A DNA stretch of 32,153 bases, taken from assembly GCA_007693605.1 (NCBI GenBank), contig REDG01000037.1, forward strand, positions 1 through 32,153, read 5' to 3'. Source of the stretch: Bradymonadales bacterium (GTDB lineage Bacteria > Bdellovibrionota > UBA2394). This document shows positions 7,684 to 15,324 of the stretch, piece by piece. The translations under genes were made by a program, and so were the position numbers. Below the pieces are notes generated by a model. It was not told where the DNA came from and ran no database searches. It saw only the letters and a list, made by a program, of their open reading frames with translations. How positions within the stretch are numbered: the first letter of the stretch is position 1; every line of letters begins with the position of its first letter.

Positions 7684-8421
7684 TTATGATCGCCCCTGGG
7701 AGGTGTCTTCGGCTTCTTGGGTCTTTTGCTTCTGCGACTTTTCTTCTTTCACTCGATCGGCAAAGAATCTGTCGATGTCTTGATGATGCCCAATCACCAG
7801 AAGATCATTGCTTAGTTCAAGTCGACTGTCGGGACCTTCGACCAGTTTAAAGCGCTCCTCCTGATAAAAGCCGAGAACGGTAAGTCCGTGCTGCTTTGGC
7901 AACCGAAGCTCACTTAGACTGCGCCCCACCCAGTTGGGGTGGGGATGAATTCTTACAATGCTATAGTTTCTTGAGACCTCAAAGTCTTCAAGCGCACCGG
8001 GTCGTGCAATCAAATTGGCCCAATGCTTTCCCATTTCCTTCTCAATAAACATGACCTCGTGAGCCCCAATTCGATTTAAAATCTGTGCTTCTGATTCTCC
8101 AGCGGCTCTTGCTAAAACCCTTGGAACCTTCATCTCTAAGAGCTTCAAGGTGACCATCACTGTTTCCTGAAAACTGTCGCCGATGCAAACCGCTGCCGCA
8201 TCCACTCGGTGTATGCCGTTTTGCTCAAGCGCTTCGGTGTCCTTTGAATCGAGGCAGACCGCATGATCAACAAAATCAGAAATTTCGTCGACTAGCCTCA
8301 GACTCTTATCGATCGCTAAAACTTGAATTCCAGCGGCGGTCAGCTCCTTGGCTAGTGAGGCCCCAAAGGTGCCCAGTCCAATCACCGCAATTTTCTGATG
8401 GATTCTGCTTTTAACCGACAT
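7684..8421 (-). CDS. K+ channel regulatory subunit (TrkA/KtrA, RCK domains)
   Basis: This cytoplasmic nucleotide-binding gating subunit is for the TrkH/KtrB-type channel encoded just upstream. Of 245 residues, about 10-135 form an RCK_N (TrkA_N) Rossmann fold with VIGLGTFG (13-20, the GxGxxG turn) and the nucleotide-binding acid in VLAIDKS (D38). Residues about 150-225 form a TrkA_C domain, whose usual elements WVGRSLSEL, LRLPKQHGLTVLGF and DLLVIG are all visible. The length fits a single-unit KtrA rather than the duplicated ~458-aa TrkA of enterobacteria. The start overlaps the channel stop by 11 bp, so translation is probably coupled. The C-terminal ~25 residues are charged and variable. 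The family call is secure; the ligand (ATP/ADP or NAD) is not read from sequence. Confidence 0.93.
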   Translation of the reverse strand: MSVKSRIHQKIAVIGLGTFGASLAKELTAAGIQVLAIDKSLRLVDEISDFVDHAVCLDSKDTEALEQNGIHRVDAAAVCIGDSFQETVMVTLKLLEMKVPRVLARAAGESEAQILNRIGAHEVMFIEKEMGKHWANLIARPGALEDFEVSRNYSIVRIHPHPNWVGRSLSELRLPKQHGLTVLGFYQEERFKLVEGPDSRLELSNDLLVIGHHQDIDRFFADRVKEEKSQKQKTQEAEDTSQGRS

Positions 8422-10096
8422 AGAACTCTCCTTGTGCGTATCGATAATTTCGCCGTTTTCGTCTTATGATAAAGAAATAAATCGTCGTGAGAACACCAAT
8501 TCTTCCGATCATCATCAAGAGAATCACAATCAATTTACCCACCCGATCTAAATCACTGGTGATGCCCAAGCTCCACCCACAAACAGCCAAAGCAGAGAAT
8601 GTCTCAAACAGCAGCTCCATCGCCCCCAACGACTGAGTCAGATAAAGCCCGAGAAAGCCAAGAAAGCCTAGCACGGCAAAAAAGAAAACAATGCTTACTG
8701 CTTTGGTGAACAAAACGGCGGGAATGCGGCGGCCCGCAAAGCTCGCTTCCTGCTGCCCCCTCAAAAACGCCCAAATCGACAAGATAATCACGGCCAGGGT
8801 GCCGGTTTTAAGCCCTCCGGCCGTTGAAATGGGTGCCCCCCCAATCAGCATCATGCTCATCAGGCTCACCTGGCCGGGTAAGCTATAGGCCTCAATCGGC
8901 ATCGAATTGAAGCCAGTCGCACGCATGGCGCTTTGAATCAAGCTGTGGAGGCCAAGCGAGCCAAGGTTTTGGTGAAAGGGGTTTCCTAACTCCACCAAGA
9001 ACAAAAGAAGACAGCCTCCCAGCAAAAGGCCGCCAGCGATACAAAGCTCAAGTTTCGCATAAGCCGAGAGCTTTCGAAGTTTTGAGCGGTAGTCAAAATA
9101 CTTCACCAACTGAATGATGGTGGGCGCCCCTAAAGCCCCTAAACCGGCAATGAAGCCTAAAAGGATCAAGGGAAAAGGGGCGGCATTCAAGTAAAGCAGC
9201 CCCTGCGGAAGACTAGAGAGTCCGGCCGTGCAGATTGCCGAGACCACTTGAAACAAACTATGAAACAAAGCCACCAAAGGATCGTCAAACAAAACTCTCA
9301 TGCTCGGGTAGATCAGAATCACGCCAATCACTTCGACGACAAGCATAAACAGAGCTGTAAAAGCCGCGAACCTCTTCAGACTTCCTAAAAAGTAAAGCTT
9401 TTCTGTGTCGTCCTGTAAGACCTTGTCGTGAACGCCCAACTCCCTTCCGATGAACAGCAAAAGAATTCCGCTAAAGGTGATGATGCCGATTCCCCCGGCT
9501 TGAATGAAGACTAGAATGACAAAGAGACCAAAGAAACTGAAGTGGTCGGGAAGACTGACCGTCAGCAGGCCCGCACCAGATATGGCCGACACGCTTGTGA
9601 AGAGCGAGTCAAAGAGGCCCAACTCGATTCCTGGCTGAAGGCTAACGGGTAAGACAAGAAGCAGCGCACACAAAACAGCGGCCCCGGTGTAGACGCTCAC
9701 GATGAAGCGGGCGGGATGCGCCTGCAGGCGAGCGAGTAAGCGAACCCATTGGGCAGAACTTAGAGCCAAGACGGCGGCGTTTAGAATGACCCAAGCTTGT
9801 ACCAAGCTCAACCACTGAGCTGTCGCCCGTTGGCTAAGAATCTCTGGTTCTTGAAAAGATAGTCGCAAAATCAAAAGAAGATAAATGAAGCCCAGAGAAT
9901 AAAATCCCCAGCGAATCCACCGAAGGCTCGCATTCAAGGCCTTCCGAAGACAAACTCGTCCCAGCAAAAAGCTGAAGCCCGTCAGTGCCAACAAATGAAC
10001 CGCGGCCTCTCCCCAGTAAGGAGGAAGTAAAAACTGAATCACCCAGAACAGGAAAAAGAGCGGCCCAAGAACCTGAATTTTTGTTAGATTCGGCAC
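8411..10096 (-). CDS. K+ uptake channel subunit (TrkH/KtrB family)
   Basis: The 561-residue integral membrane protein has an extra hydrophobic N-terminal region (about 150 aa) and then the four M1-P-M2 repeats of the SKT superfamily. The filter glycines are all visible: SAISGAGLL, SAICTAGLSS, RATGFNSM and SALAVCGWSLGITSDL. Other marks are IGGAPISTAGGLKTG and MMIGRIGVLT, close to the TrkH consensus around the intramembrane loop and the GRxG end. It should carry K+ (or K+/Na+) across the inner membrane, gated by the downstream RCK subunit. The start is a GTG 15 nt after the stop of the upstream pseudo-ATPase. It shares an operon with that protein, a combination I do not know from standard Trk or Ktr loci. 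Confidence 0.93.
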   Translation of the reverse strand: MPNLTKIQVLGPLFFLFWVIQFLLPPYWGEAAVHLLALTGFSFLLGRVCLRKALNASLRWIRWGFYSLGFIYLLLILRLSFQEPEILSQRATAQWLSLVQAWVILNAAVLALSSAQWVRLLARLQAHPARFIVSVYTGAAVLCALLLVLPVSLQPGIELGLFDSLFTSVSAISGAGLLTVSLPDHFSFFGLFVILVFIQAGGIGIITFSGILLLFIGRELGVHDKVLQDDTEKLYFLGSLKRFAAFTALFMLVVEVIGVILIYPSMRVLFDDPLVALFHSLFQVVSAICTAGLSSLPQGLLYLNAAPFPLILLGFIAGLGALGAPTIIQLVKYFDYRSKLRKLSAYAKLELCIAGGLLLGGCLLLFLVELGNPFHQNLGSLGLHSLIQSAMRATGFNSMPIEAYSLPGQVSLMSMMLIGGAPISTAGGLKTGTLAVIILSIWAFLRGQQEASFAGRRIPAVLFTKAVSIVFFFAVLGFLGFLGLYLTQSLGAMELLFETFSALAVCGWSLGITSDLDRVGKLIVILLMMIGRIGVLTTIYFFIIRRKRRNYRYAQGEFYVG

Positions 10097-10111
10097 GACC
10101 TTGATTCTCTC

Positions 10112-11809
10112 TTAGCTCGAGCGGAGCATCCAGCAAAAACTAAGGGCATAATAGAGAATCAAGCTTGGCAGAAGAAGGGGGCTTAAGCTCAATACAATCA
10201 TCAACACACAGCTCAGAGCCATAAATTGCATGAGCAGTCGTTGGTCTCTTGCCCAAACCTCAGCTTGCCTGAAAAGCCAGCTCAAACTTGAAAGGTGATT
10301 TCCAAAGATTTGCACGGGGGCGTTCGTCTGCTGAATTCGATCCTTTTGATCGGTAAACTCAATGTCAAAACTCGTTTCTGGTTCCTTGTGGTCCCAATCG
10401 CCTCGTAGTTCTAAGAAGTGATCTGATCGTTCCTTCCAATGGGCCCAGGTGAGCCGCCTCTCAATCGGTAACAGAGAGTTTTGGCAATCTTGAAACAAAG
10501 CAGGAGAAATCTTTTGAGAGTGTTTCGAGGTTGAGCTAATTACGCACAGCTTCTTCTGAAGCCCCTTCATGTCCTGTAGAAACTCATCAAAAGAGTCTCG
10601 AATCTTTGTCTCGAATGAAAAGGCGGCGACAATTCGTTGGTTGATGGAAAGAAAGCAGCAGAGCCTTTTTTCCGAAGCCCAGTCTTTCCATTTTCTTTGT
10701 CCCTCTGGGCTCCAGTCGTAGGCCTTCATGACTTTATAGTCGATATTGCCAAGTTCGATTAACATGTTTCGACCAGAGTCATCTCTCGACTGGAGTCGAA
10801 GTCCAATGTGATCGGCCCTTTCGATTTGAGCGAGGTCGACCGGCATTTTTCCCCTCTCAAACAAGCTCTCTCGAAGGGATCGGCAAATGGGATGAAAAGA
10901 ACTGGCTGAGAGCTCGTAGATTAAACTCTCCAGGTCTTCCTCTTGCCAGCCCGAAGAGGGATCGTACCAACTCTCTTTAAACTGAAGCTGAGAATCAAGA
11001 AAGACCCCAAGCTGATGGCAGGCAAGATGTCGAACCTCTTTTAACTTCTGAAGAATGGCCAGATCCTTGAGATAAAGGCCGAGGCGCCCGCACTGATGCC
11101 AAAAGCGCGAGAGTCTCCAATGATAGGCGGGCAGACTGAGCGGAATGATCATGCCAAGAAAGAAAAATGGGCTCTCTTGCGCCAAACCCGCAATCCAAAA
11201 ACCCGCTCCCAGAACAAAGCAGAGCGCGAGAGGCAACAGCCGAATTCGAATCTCATGCCATTCAAAATCTTCCGTTCGAATGGGGGACTTCAGCCAATCT
11301 GGGCGGGGGCTGGCGCCAAAGGTGTTAGAGGCCCACCAAGCCTCTAAGATCTTGAGACAGATCCAAGCGGCGGCAAACAAACTCAAATTACTTAGAAACT
11401 CTAGATGTTGCAGCAGGTTAAAGCCTTCAGCTTCAAGTAAAAGAAAGCGAACCAAAAGGCAGGCGAGTAGCCCAATGGCAAACAAACTGTCCGTTTGAAG
11501 AACTCTTGCAAAAAGAGAACTGCGATAAAGCCAAGCCGCTCGAAAATGAAGCGGCAAGACCAGCAACAACAGATAGACCACCAAAAAGTAAGCTGCCGCC
11601 TGAAGACTTCTCTCAGGAAGCCATGAAAATTTTAAGCCAAGCCCAATGGCGACAGGTGCCAAGATCAAAAACACCAAAAGAAAGGCCACTTGAAGAGTTT
11701 TTCGTTTCCAGACTCTCAGAAGGCGGTAGAGGCTCTCTCCAAAAAATGCCGATTGAGAATCAAAGCGAGTCAAAAGTAGTTGTGTTTTGGAGGCTAAAGC
11801 TCTTTTCAC
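10112..11809 (-). CDS. Degenerate P1B-type ATPase-like membrane protein (pseudo-pump)
   Basis: Of 565 residues, about 40-160 hold four hydrophobic helices. Two more helices (about 190-228) run into a region that follows the P-type ATPase plan. IPLSLPAYH (222-230) stands where CPCALGLATP is expected. GRLGLYLKDLAILQKLKEV (241-259) matches the stretch before the phosphorylation site, but DKTGT is replaced by HQLGV (265-269). The N-domain HP motif survives as SSFHP (303-307). IRDSFDEFLQDMKGL (403-417) matches the helix before TGD, which is replaced by SST (425-427). LLPIERR (446-452) and RGDW (469-472) match the LPxxK and GDG regions, and two C-terminal helices follow. Only about 30 residues separate helices 4 and 5, so the actuator (TGE) domain is missing. 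GTG start; 4-bp overlap with the HEAT gene. The homology call rests on my reading of motif order; catalytic loss follows if it is right. Confidence 0.65.
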   Translation of the reverse strand: MKRALASKTQLLLTRFDSQSAFFGESLYRLLRVWKRKTLQVAFLLVFLILAPVAIGLGLKFSWLPERSLQAAAYFLVVYLLLLVLPLHFRAAWLYRSSLFARVLQTDSLFAIGLLACLLVRFLLLEAEGFNLLQHLEFLSNLSLFAAAWICLKILEAWWASNTFGASPRPDWLKSPIRTEDFEWHEIRIRLLPLALCFVLGAGFWIAGLAQESPFFFLGMIIPLSLPAYHWRLSRFWHQCGRLGLYLKDLAILQKLKEVRHLACHQLGVFLDSQLQFKESWYDPSSGWQEEDLESLIYELSASSFHPICRSLRESLFERGKMPVDLAQIERADHIGLRLQSRDDSGRNMLIELGNIDYKVMKAYDWSPEGQRKWKDWASEKRLCCFLSINQRIVAAFSFETKIRDSFDEFLQDMKGLQKKLCVISSTSKHSQKISPALFQDCQNSLLPIERRLTWAHWKERSDHFLELRGDWDHKEPETSFDIEFTDQKDRIQQTNAPVQIFGNHLSSLSWLFRQAEVWARDQRLLMQFMALSCVLMIVLSLSPLLLPSLILYYALSFCWMLRSS

Positions 11810-12216
11810 TCCTCACGATACTCCTCAGATTCAAGCTCAATCTGGCTTTCATCAATTTGCCTCTCAAAAATCTCTCGCAGCAGGCGCAGACTTCGATTGA
11901 TCTCGCCCCGCACAAACGAATCTTCCTCTCTCTCCAGTTGTTTTGACAGAGCTTGAAAGCTTCTCTCGTGGGGAATGCGTCCTAATGTCCACGCGATCTG
12001 ATATCGAAGACGGGGGCTTGAAGACTCAAACTGTCTGGCGATGGCGGGTATCGCCTCTGGAGGCTTGATGTCGCTGAGTCGTCTGAGCGCATTCAACTTT
12101 AACTCTTCTTGAGGAGCATCCAGAGCCCTCGTCCAAAAAACTGCATTGTGATTTTTCAGGGGCTCCAGAGGGCTTTGTACGCCAAAGATTCCAATAAGAA
12201 AAAAAACTAGCTGCAT
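11806..12216 (-). CDS. Small exported or membrane-anchored HEAT-repeat protein
   Basis: The 136-residue protein has a hydrophobic N-terminus (MQLVFFLIGIFGV, signal peptide or anchor). It continues with two to three helical repeats of HEAT/PBS-lyase type, for example LNALRRLSDIKPPEAIPAI, RLRYQIAWTLGRIP and FVRGEINRSLRLLREIF. The C-terminus is very acidic (ESEEYREE). HEAT repeats usually serve as protein-docking surfaces, so a scaffold role for the neighbouring membrane proteins is plausible but inferred. The ATG directly abuts the upstream stop (TAAATG), and its own stop overlaps the GTG of the pseudo-ATPase (GTGA), so the three genes are tightly coupled. Confidence 0.72.
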   Translation of the reverse strand: MQLVFFLIGIFGVQSPLEPLKNHNAVFWTRALDAPQEELKLNALRRLSDIKPPEAIPAIARQFESSSPRLRYQIAWTLGRIPHERSFQALSKQLEREEDSFVRGEINRSLRLLREIFERQIDESQIELESEEYREE

Positions 12217-12771
12217 TTACTTTAACTCCTTTTGAATGGACAAAGACCGACCGGCTTCAAGGCAGCTCGAGAGCCCTTCCCACAAAACAGCCTTCCAGTC
12301 TTCAGCCGTTCGATTCTGAGCCTGAAGTTGAGATCGGCGAACAAGAGCTTTCGCGTAAACGGTCTTTTCGAATGTTTTTTCAAGCTGACCCCGACCGTCT
12401 ACTGAGCGGGTCTTGGGGTCGAGTTCAAAAAGTTCCAAATAGACCGTCTGAATTTCAGGAAATTTCTGAAAGATTCCGGGCGCCCCTTCGCCAAGCCTTT
12501 GACCTCGGCCTCCCAAAAGCCAACGGTAGGTCAAACACTCCATTTGGTCGGGATTCGGGTTGGGGGGACGATCGTACCAAGCCCGAATCTCCAGCCGGTT
12601 GCCCCTAATTTCGATCTTCTCTTCTTCATGTCTCAAATCGGGCCGAACCAAAAAAATCTTGCTGATCTCTTCGATTTTCGCGGCATCGGCAAGGGCTGTA
12701 GAATTAAAGAACCAAAAGCCAAGAAAATTGGCTCCAAAGACGAAAAAAATGAGATAGGCTTTTAACATCAT
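12217..12771 (-). CDS. Exported protein of unknown function, first gene of the K+ operon
   Basis: The 184-residue protein has an N-terminal hydrophobic signal (residues about 3-27, possible cleavage after STALADA). The mature part is mixed charged, with the conserved-looking segments LEIRAWYDRPPNPNPDQ, CLTYRWLLGGRG and VYLELFELDP, and only two cysteines, which could pair in the periplasm. I do not recognise a family. It abuts the HEAT gene and is the likely 5' end of the five-gene transcript. Its ATG (complement of 12769-12771) overlaps the purB ATG by two bases, so one start may be a few codons off; a second in-frame ATG lies at 12768. Confidence 0.7.
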   Translation of the reverse strand: MMLKAYLIFFVFGANFLGFWFFNSTALADAAKIEEISKIFLVRPDLRHEEEKIEIRGNRLEIRAWYDRPPNPNPDQMECLTYRWLLGGRGQRLGEGAPGIFQKFPEIQTVYLELFELDPKTRSVDGRGQLEKTFEKTVYAKALVRRSQLQAQNRTAEDWKAVLWEGLSSCLEAGRSLSIQKELK

Positions 12772-14146
12772 GACTCAGTCTACTCAGGGCTTCTTAGAAT
12801 ACCGTAATCCTCTCACCACCCGATATGCAAGCACTGCCATGAGCCGGATTTTTTCGGAGCATCATCGGGCGAGCCTTTGGCGAAGGCTTTGGATTGTCTT
12901 GGCCGAGGAGCAAAAGAAGCTTGGGCTAAAGATCCGTCCGGATCAGATCGCCGAAATGAAGAAGCAAGAGAGCAAGATCGACTTCGATCGGGTAAGAGCC
13001 TGGGAGCTGAAATTAAAGCATGACGTCATGAGTCATGTGAAAGCCTTTGGCGAGGCCACCCCAAAGGCAGAGGCCATCATTCACCTGGGGGCCACCTCGG
13101 CCTTTGTCACAGACAACGCTGATGTTTTGATCATTCGAGAGGCTTCTGAGCTGGTTCATCAAAAACTCTGTGTGGCCCTCGCAGAGCTTAGAACTCTGAT
13201 TGAGAAGTGGAAGTCGGTGACGGCCTCTGGCTTCACTCATTTTCAGCCGGCGCAACCGGTGACGATGGGAAAGCGGCTCTCAGTTTGGGCTCAAGATTTG
13301 TGTTGGGATATCGAAGAGATTGAGTTTTGTTTAAGTCGCCTGAGGCCTCTCGGCTGTAAGGGGGCCACCGGCACTCAAGCCTCTTTTCTGACTCTTTTTG
13401 AGGGCGATTCCAAAAAGGTGGAAGCTCTTGATTTGGCCATTGCCAAGAGATTGGGTTTTGAGTCGGCCGTGGCTGTCAGTGGACAAACTTTGTCGAGAAA
13501 AGTGGACTCATGGTTTTTGGATGCCTTGTCCCACATGGCTTCGACCGCTTCTAAGTTGAGTTATGATTTTCGTCTTCTTCAACACACCGGAGAGCTCAAG
13601 GAGCCTTTCGGAAAGGCGCAGGTCGGCAGTTCAGCGATGGCCTACAAGCGAAATCCCATTTTGGCCGAACGACTGAGTTCGCTCGCTCGTTTCTTGATGA
13701 CTCTTTCGACCAATGGCGTTTGGACTCACGGAGTACAATGGTTGGAGCGGTCTTTAGATGACTCTGCTAACCGGCGCATTGTTTTGGCGGAAGCCTTTTT
13801 GGCGGCAGACGCGATGGCGGAGCTTTTGATTCGACTCTTCAAAAAGCCAGAAATCGATCGAAAGAGAATCCAAGAAAATCTTAAAAAATACGAGGCTGAT
13901 TTTGCGTCTGAAGCTTGGATGATGGAGCAGAGTTTGAAGGGGGAGTCTCGACAGAAAGCTCACGAGAAAGTTCGAGCCGCAAAGTTTTCTGGGAAGCTTA
14001 CTTCAAGCAAGCGATCAAAGGCTTTTGGCTCTGGTCTTGCCGCCAGACAGGTGGACTTGTTTTTGAAGCAAGAGCTCAATCCCTTTTTGAAACAACGACA
14101 AAAGCAGTTGAAAAAGAAAATGCCCTCTTCTGCCGCCGCCCTTTGA
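12770..14146 (+). CDS. purB: Adenylosuccinate lyase
   Basis: PurB catalyses two fumarate-releasing steps, SAICAR to AICAR and adenylosuccinate to AMP, in purine synthesis. Its 458 residues fit the family. Visible marks are KHDVMSHV (83-90), HLGATSAFVTDNAD (105-118), GFTHFQPAQP (154-163, catalytic-region His157) and the fumarase/ASL signature GSSAMAYKRNP (286-296) with the mobile-loop serines. The C-terminus is Lys-rich. The start is chosen at ATG 12770 because the conserved YRNPLTTRYAS block begins 10 residues later, but no good ribosome site precedes it. Expression must start from within the divergent gene. The family call is unambiguous. Confidence 0.95.
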   Translation: MTQSTQGFLEYRNPLTTRYASTAMSRIFSEHHRASLWRRLWIVLAEEQKKLGLKIRPDQIAEMKKQESKIDFDRVRAWELKLKHDVMSHVKAFGEATPKAEAIIHLGATSAFVTDNADVLIIREASELVHQKLCVALAELRTLIEKWKSVTASGFTHFQPAQPVTMGKRLSVWAQDLCWDIEEIEFCLSRLRPLGCKGATGTQASFLTLFEGDSKKVEALDLAIAKRLGFESAVAVSGQTLSRKVDSWFLDALSHMASTASKLSYDFRLLQHTGELKEPFGKAQVGSSAMAYKRNPILAERLSSLARFLMTLSTNGVWTHGVQWLERSLDDSANRRIVLAEAFLAADAMAELLIRLFKKPEIDRKRIQENLKKYEADFASEAWMMEQSLKGESRQKAHEKVRAAKFSGKLTSSKRSKAFGSGLAARQVDLFLKQELNPFLKQRQKQLKKKMPSSAAAL

Positions 14147-14171
14147 GAAAAGCAGCGACGAAGCCGCCACT

Positions 14172-14286
14172 GCAACGCGGGCAAGGAGCGTTGCAGCCAT
14201 CCGCAAACCAAGTCGACCGAAGGTCGAGCTAAAACGAAGGGCAGGTGGGCCTCTAGCGCTTGATGGGCCCTTAGCGCCAGCTCCCA
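14172..14286. repeat. Diverged relative of the ~125-bp dispersed element, plus an extra end
   Basis: Read against the reverse complement of 56-179, the blocks GGCAAGGAGCG (near 14178-14190) and CGAAGGGCAGGTGGGCCTCTAGCG (two blocks near 14235-14258) occur in the same order and at nearly the same spacing. A central hairpin (TCGACCGAAGGTCGA) replaces the CTCGAG one. A further copy of the end (GATGGGCCCTTAGCGCC, about 14262-14278) follows directly. Matches are imperfect, so this is a decayed copy or a sister subfamily. It lies in the 263-bp gap after purB. Confidence 0.5.
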
Positions 14287-14292
14287 ATAGTT

Positions 14293-14383
14293 GAGGGGTC
14301 GGATTGAGAGTGGTGTATACAACCAGACCAGGAATCTCCCTTAGGTCTTCTTTTGGTCTTATTCACTCTCTCTCCGACCCCTC
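14293..14383. repeat. Long-loop inverted repeat with GGGGTCGG arms
   Basis: GAGGGGTCGGATTGAGAGTG (14293-14312) pairs with CACTCTCTCTCCGACCCCTC (14364-14383) with about three mismatches and a 51-nt loop. It sits between the convergent purB and lipoprotein genes and may act as a bidirectional transcription barrier. The arms share GAGGGGTCGG with the hairpin after ald. Confidence 0.55.
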
Positions 14384-14409
14384 CTTACCCCCTAGGAAAA
14401 CTTTATCGG

Positions 14410-15324
14410 TTAAGGAGCCGGTGGCCATTGCCCAAATAGAAAGCTCAAAATGTCATTGGGCTGGGGGAGTAAAACTCGCTGATACTGAACTTGTCGACCA
14501 ATACTCTGTTGAGAATTGATTCCCCGAAGTTGTGGGCTATCAGAAACTCGTACCACCAGGTATTGGGGGATCAGAGAGGCGGTTAAGCCTTTGTTCGGTT
14601 CAAACTCAAGTATTCTGAGCTGTCCGTTGATCCGCTTCGCACAGACTTCTCCATCGAGAGCCACGAAGCGCGTGTCTCCCTGGTTATTCAAGGGTTGCAG
14701 AATTCCCACCTGAAAAGCACTCGCAAAATAAGTGTAGGAGCAAAAGGCTTGATTGGGGTTCATACTCGGCGGGGCTGCGATGCTTTCGTTGAATTCCACT
14801 GCGATTCTATCGCCGGGTCGTATCTGAGAGCCCGTCGGAAGCTGCCGAACAATACGAAAAGCCCCTGAGTTGGCCTGGCTGCCTTCGGTTTGAAACTGCC
14901 AAGAGACGGCAGGGATAAACTGGTTCTCGGTATCTCTTAAAAATCGAGCATTCACCCGATAGGTGCTTGCAGCCCTCAAGACGGCATTTTCGCCTCCGAT
15001 TTTGGGCTGAAAACGAAGGGCGCTTCCCCCATTGTGAGAGCTGATCTCACCGGTGACGACCTGATTGAACTCATCGAGCACTCGAAAATTTGTAAAATTC
15101 ACACTGCTCCAGGCAACAGGCCGACTGAAGCGAAGCTCGATCGCAGCATTGGTGGGAACATTCCTGGCTAGTCGTTCCGGATAGTGAGAAAGCGCAAAAG
15201 TGCTTTCGCTCGTCGGCTCGCTCCGATTTAGGGCTGTATAATGGGTGTTTGGAGAAGAGGGCTGGCCGCATCCAATCAAGGAAATGGAGACACCAAGACT
15301 CGCTAGAATGAGAGTGAACTTCAT
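14410..15324 (-). CDS. Lipoprotein with two Ig-like (Big_5-type) domains
   Basis: The 304-residue protein has a lipoprotein signal ending in LIGC (Cys19). Residues about 45-150 fit a bacterial Ig-like Big_5/SbsA domain: YPERLARNVPTNAAIELRFS, then WSSVNFTNFRVLDE and STYRVNARFLRD. A second copy covers about 155-295 (LPTGSQIRPGDRIAVEFNES ... YLVVRVSDS). Such domains occur in surface and periplasmic proteins as structural or adhesive modules. It overlaps the upstream lipoprotein gene by 4 bp (ATGA), so they are co-translated. No catalytic motif is seen, and the role in the envelope is inferred from localisation only. Confidence 0.8.
   Translation of the reverse strand: MKFTLILASLGVSISLIGCGQPSSPNTHYTALNRSEPTSESTFALSHYPERLARNVPTNAAIELRFSRPVAWSSVNFTNFRVLDEFNQVVTGEISSHNGGSALRFQPKIGGENAVLRAASTYRVNARFLRDTENQFIPAVSWQFQTEGSQANSGAFRIVRQLPTGSQIRPGDRIAVEFNESIAAPPSMNPNQAFCSYTYFASAFQVGILQPLNNQGDTRFVALDGEVCAKRINGQLRILEFEPNKGLTASLIPQYLVVRVSDSPQLRGINSQQSIGRQVQYQRVLLPQPNDILSFLFGQWPPAP

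Noticed and set aside
10112..11809. Pseudogene call for the degenerate P-type ATPase
   Set aside because: The frame is uninterrupted over 565 codons and joined by a 4-bp overlap and a 15-nt gap to its neighbours, which argues for selection on a non-catalytic role.
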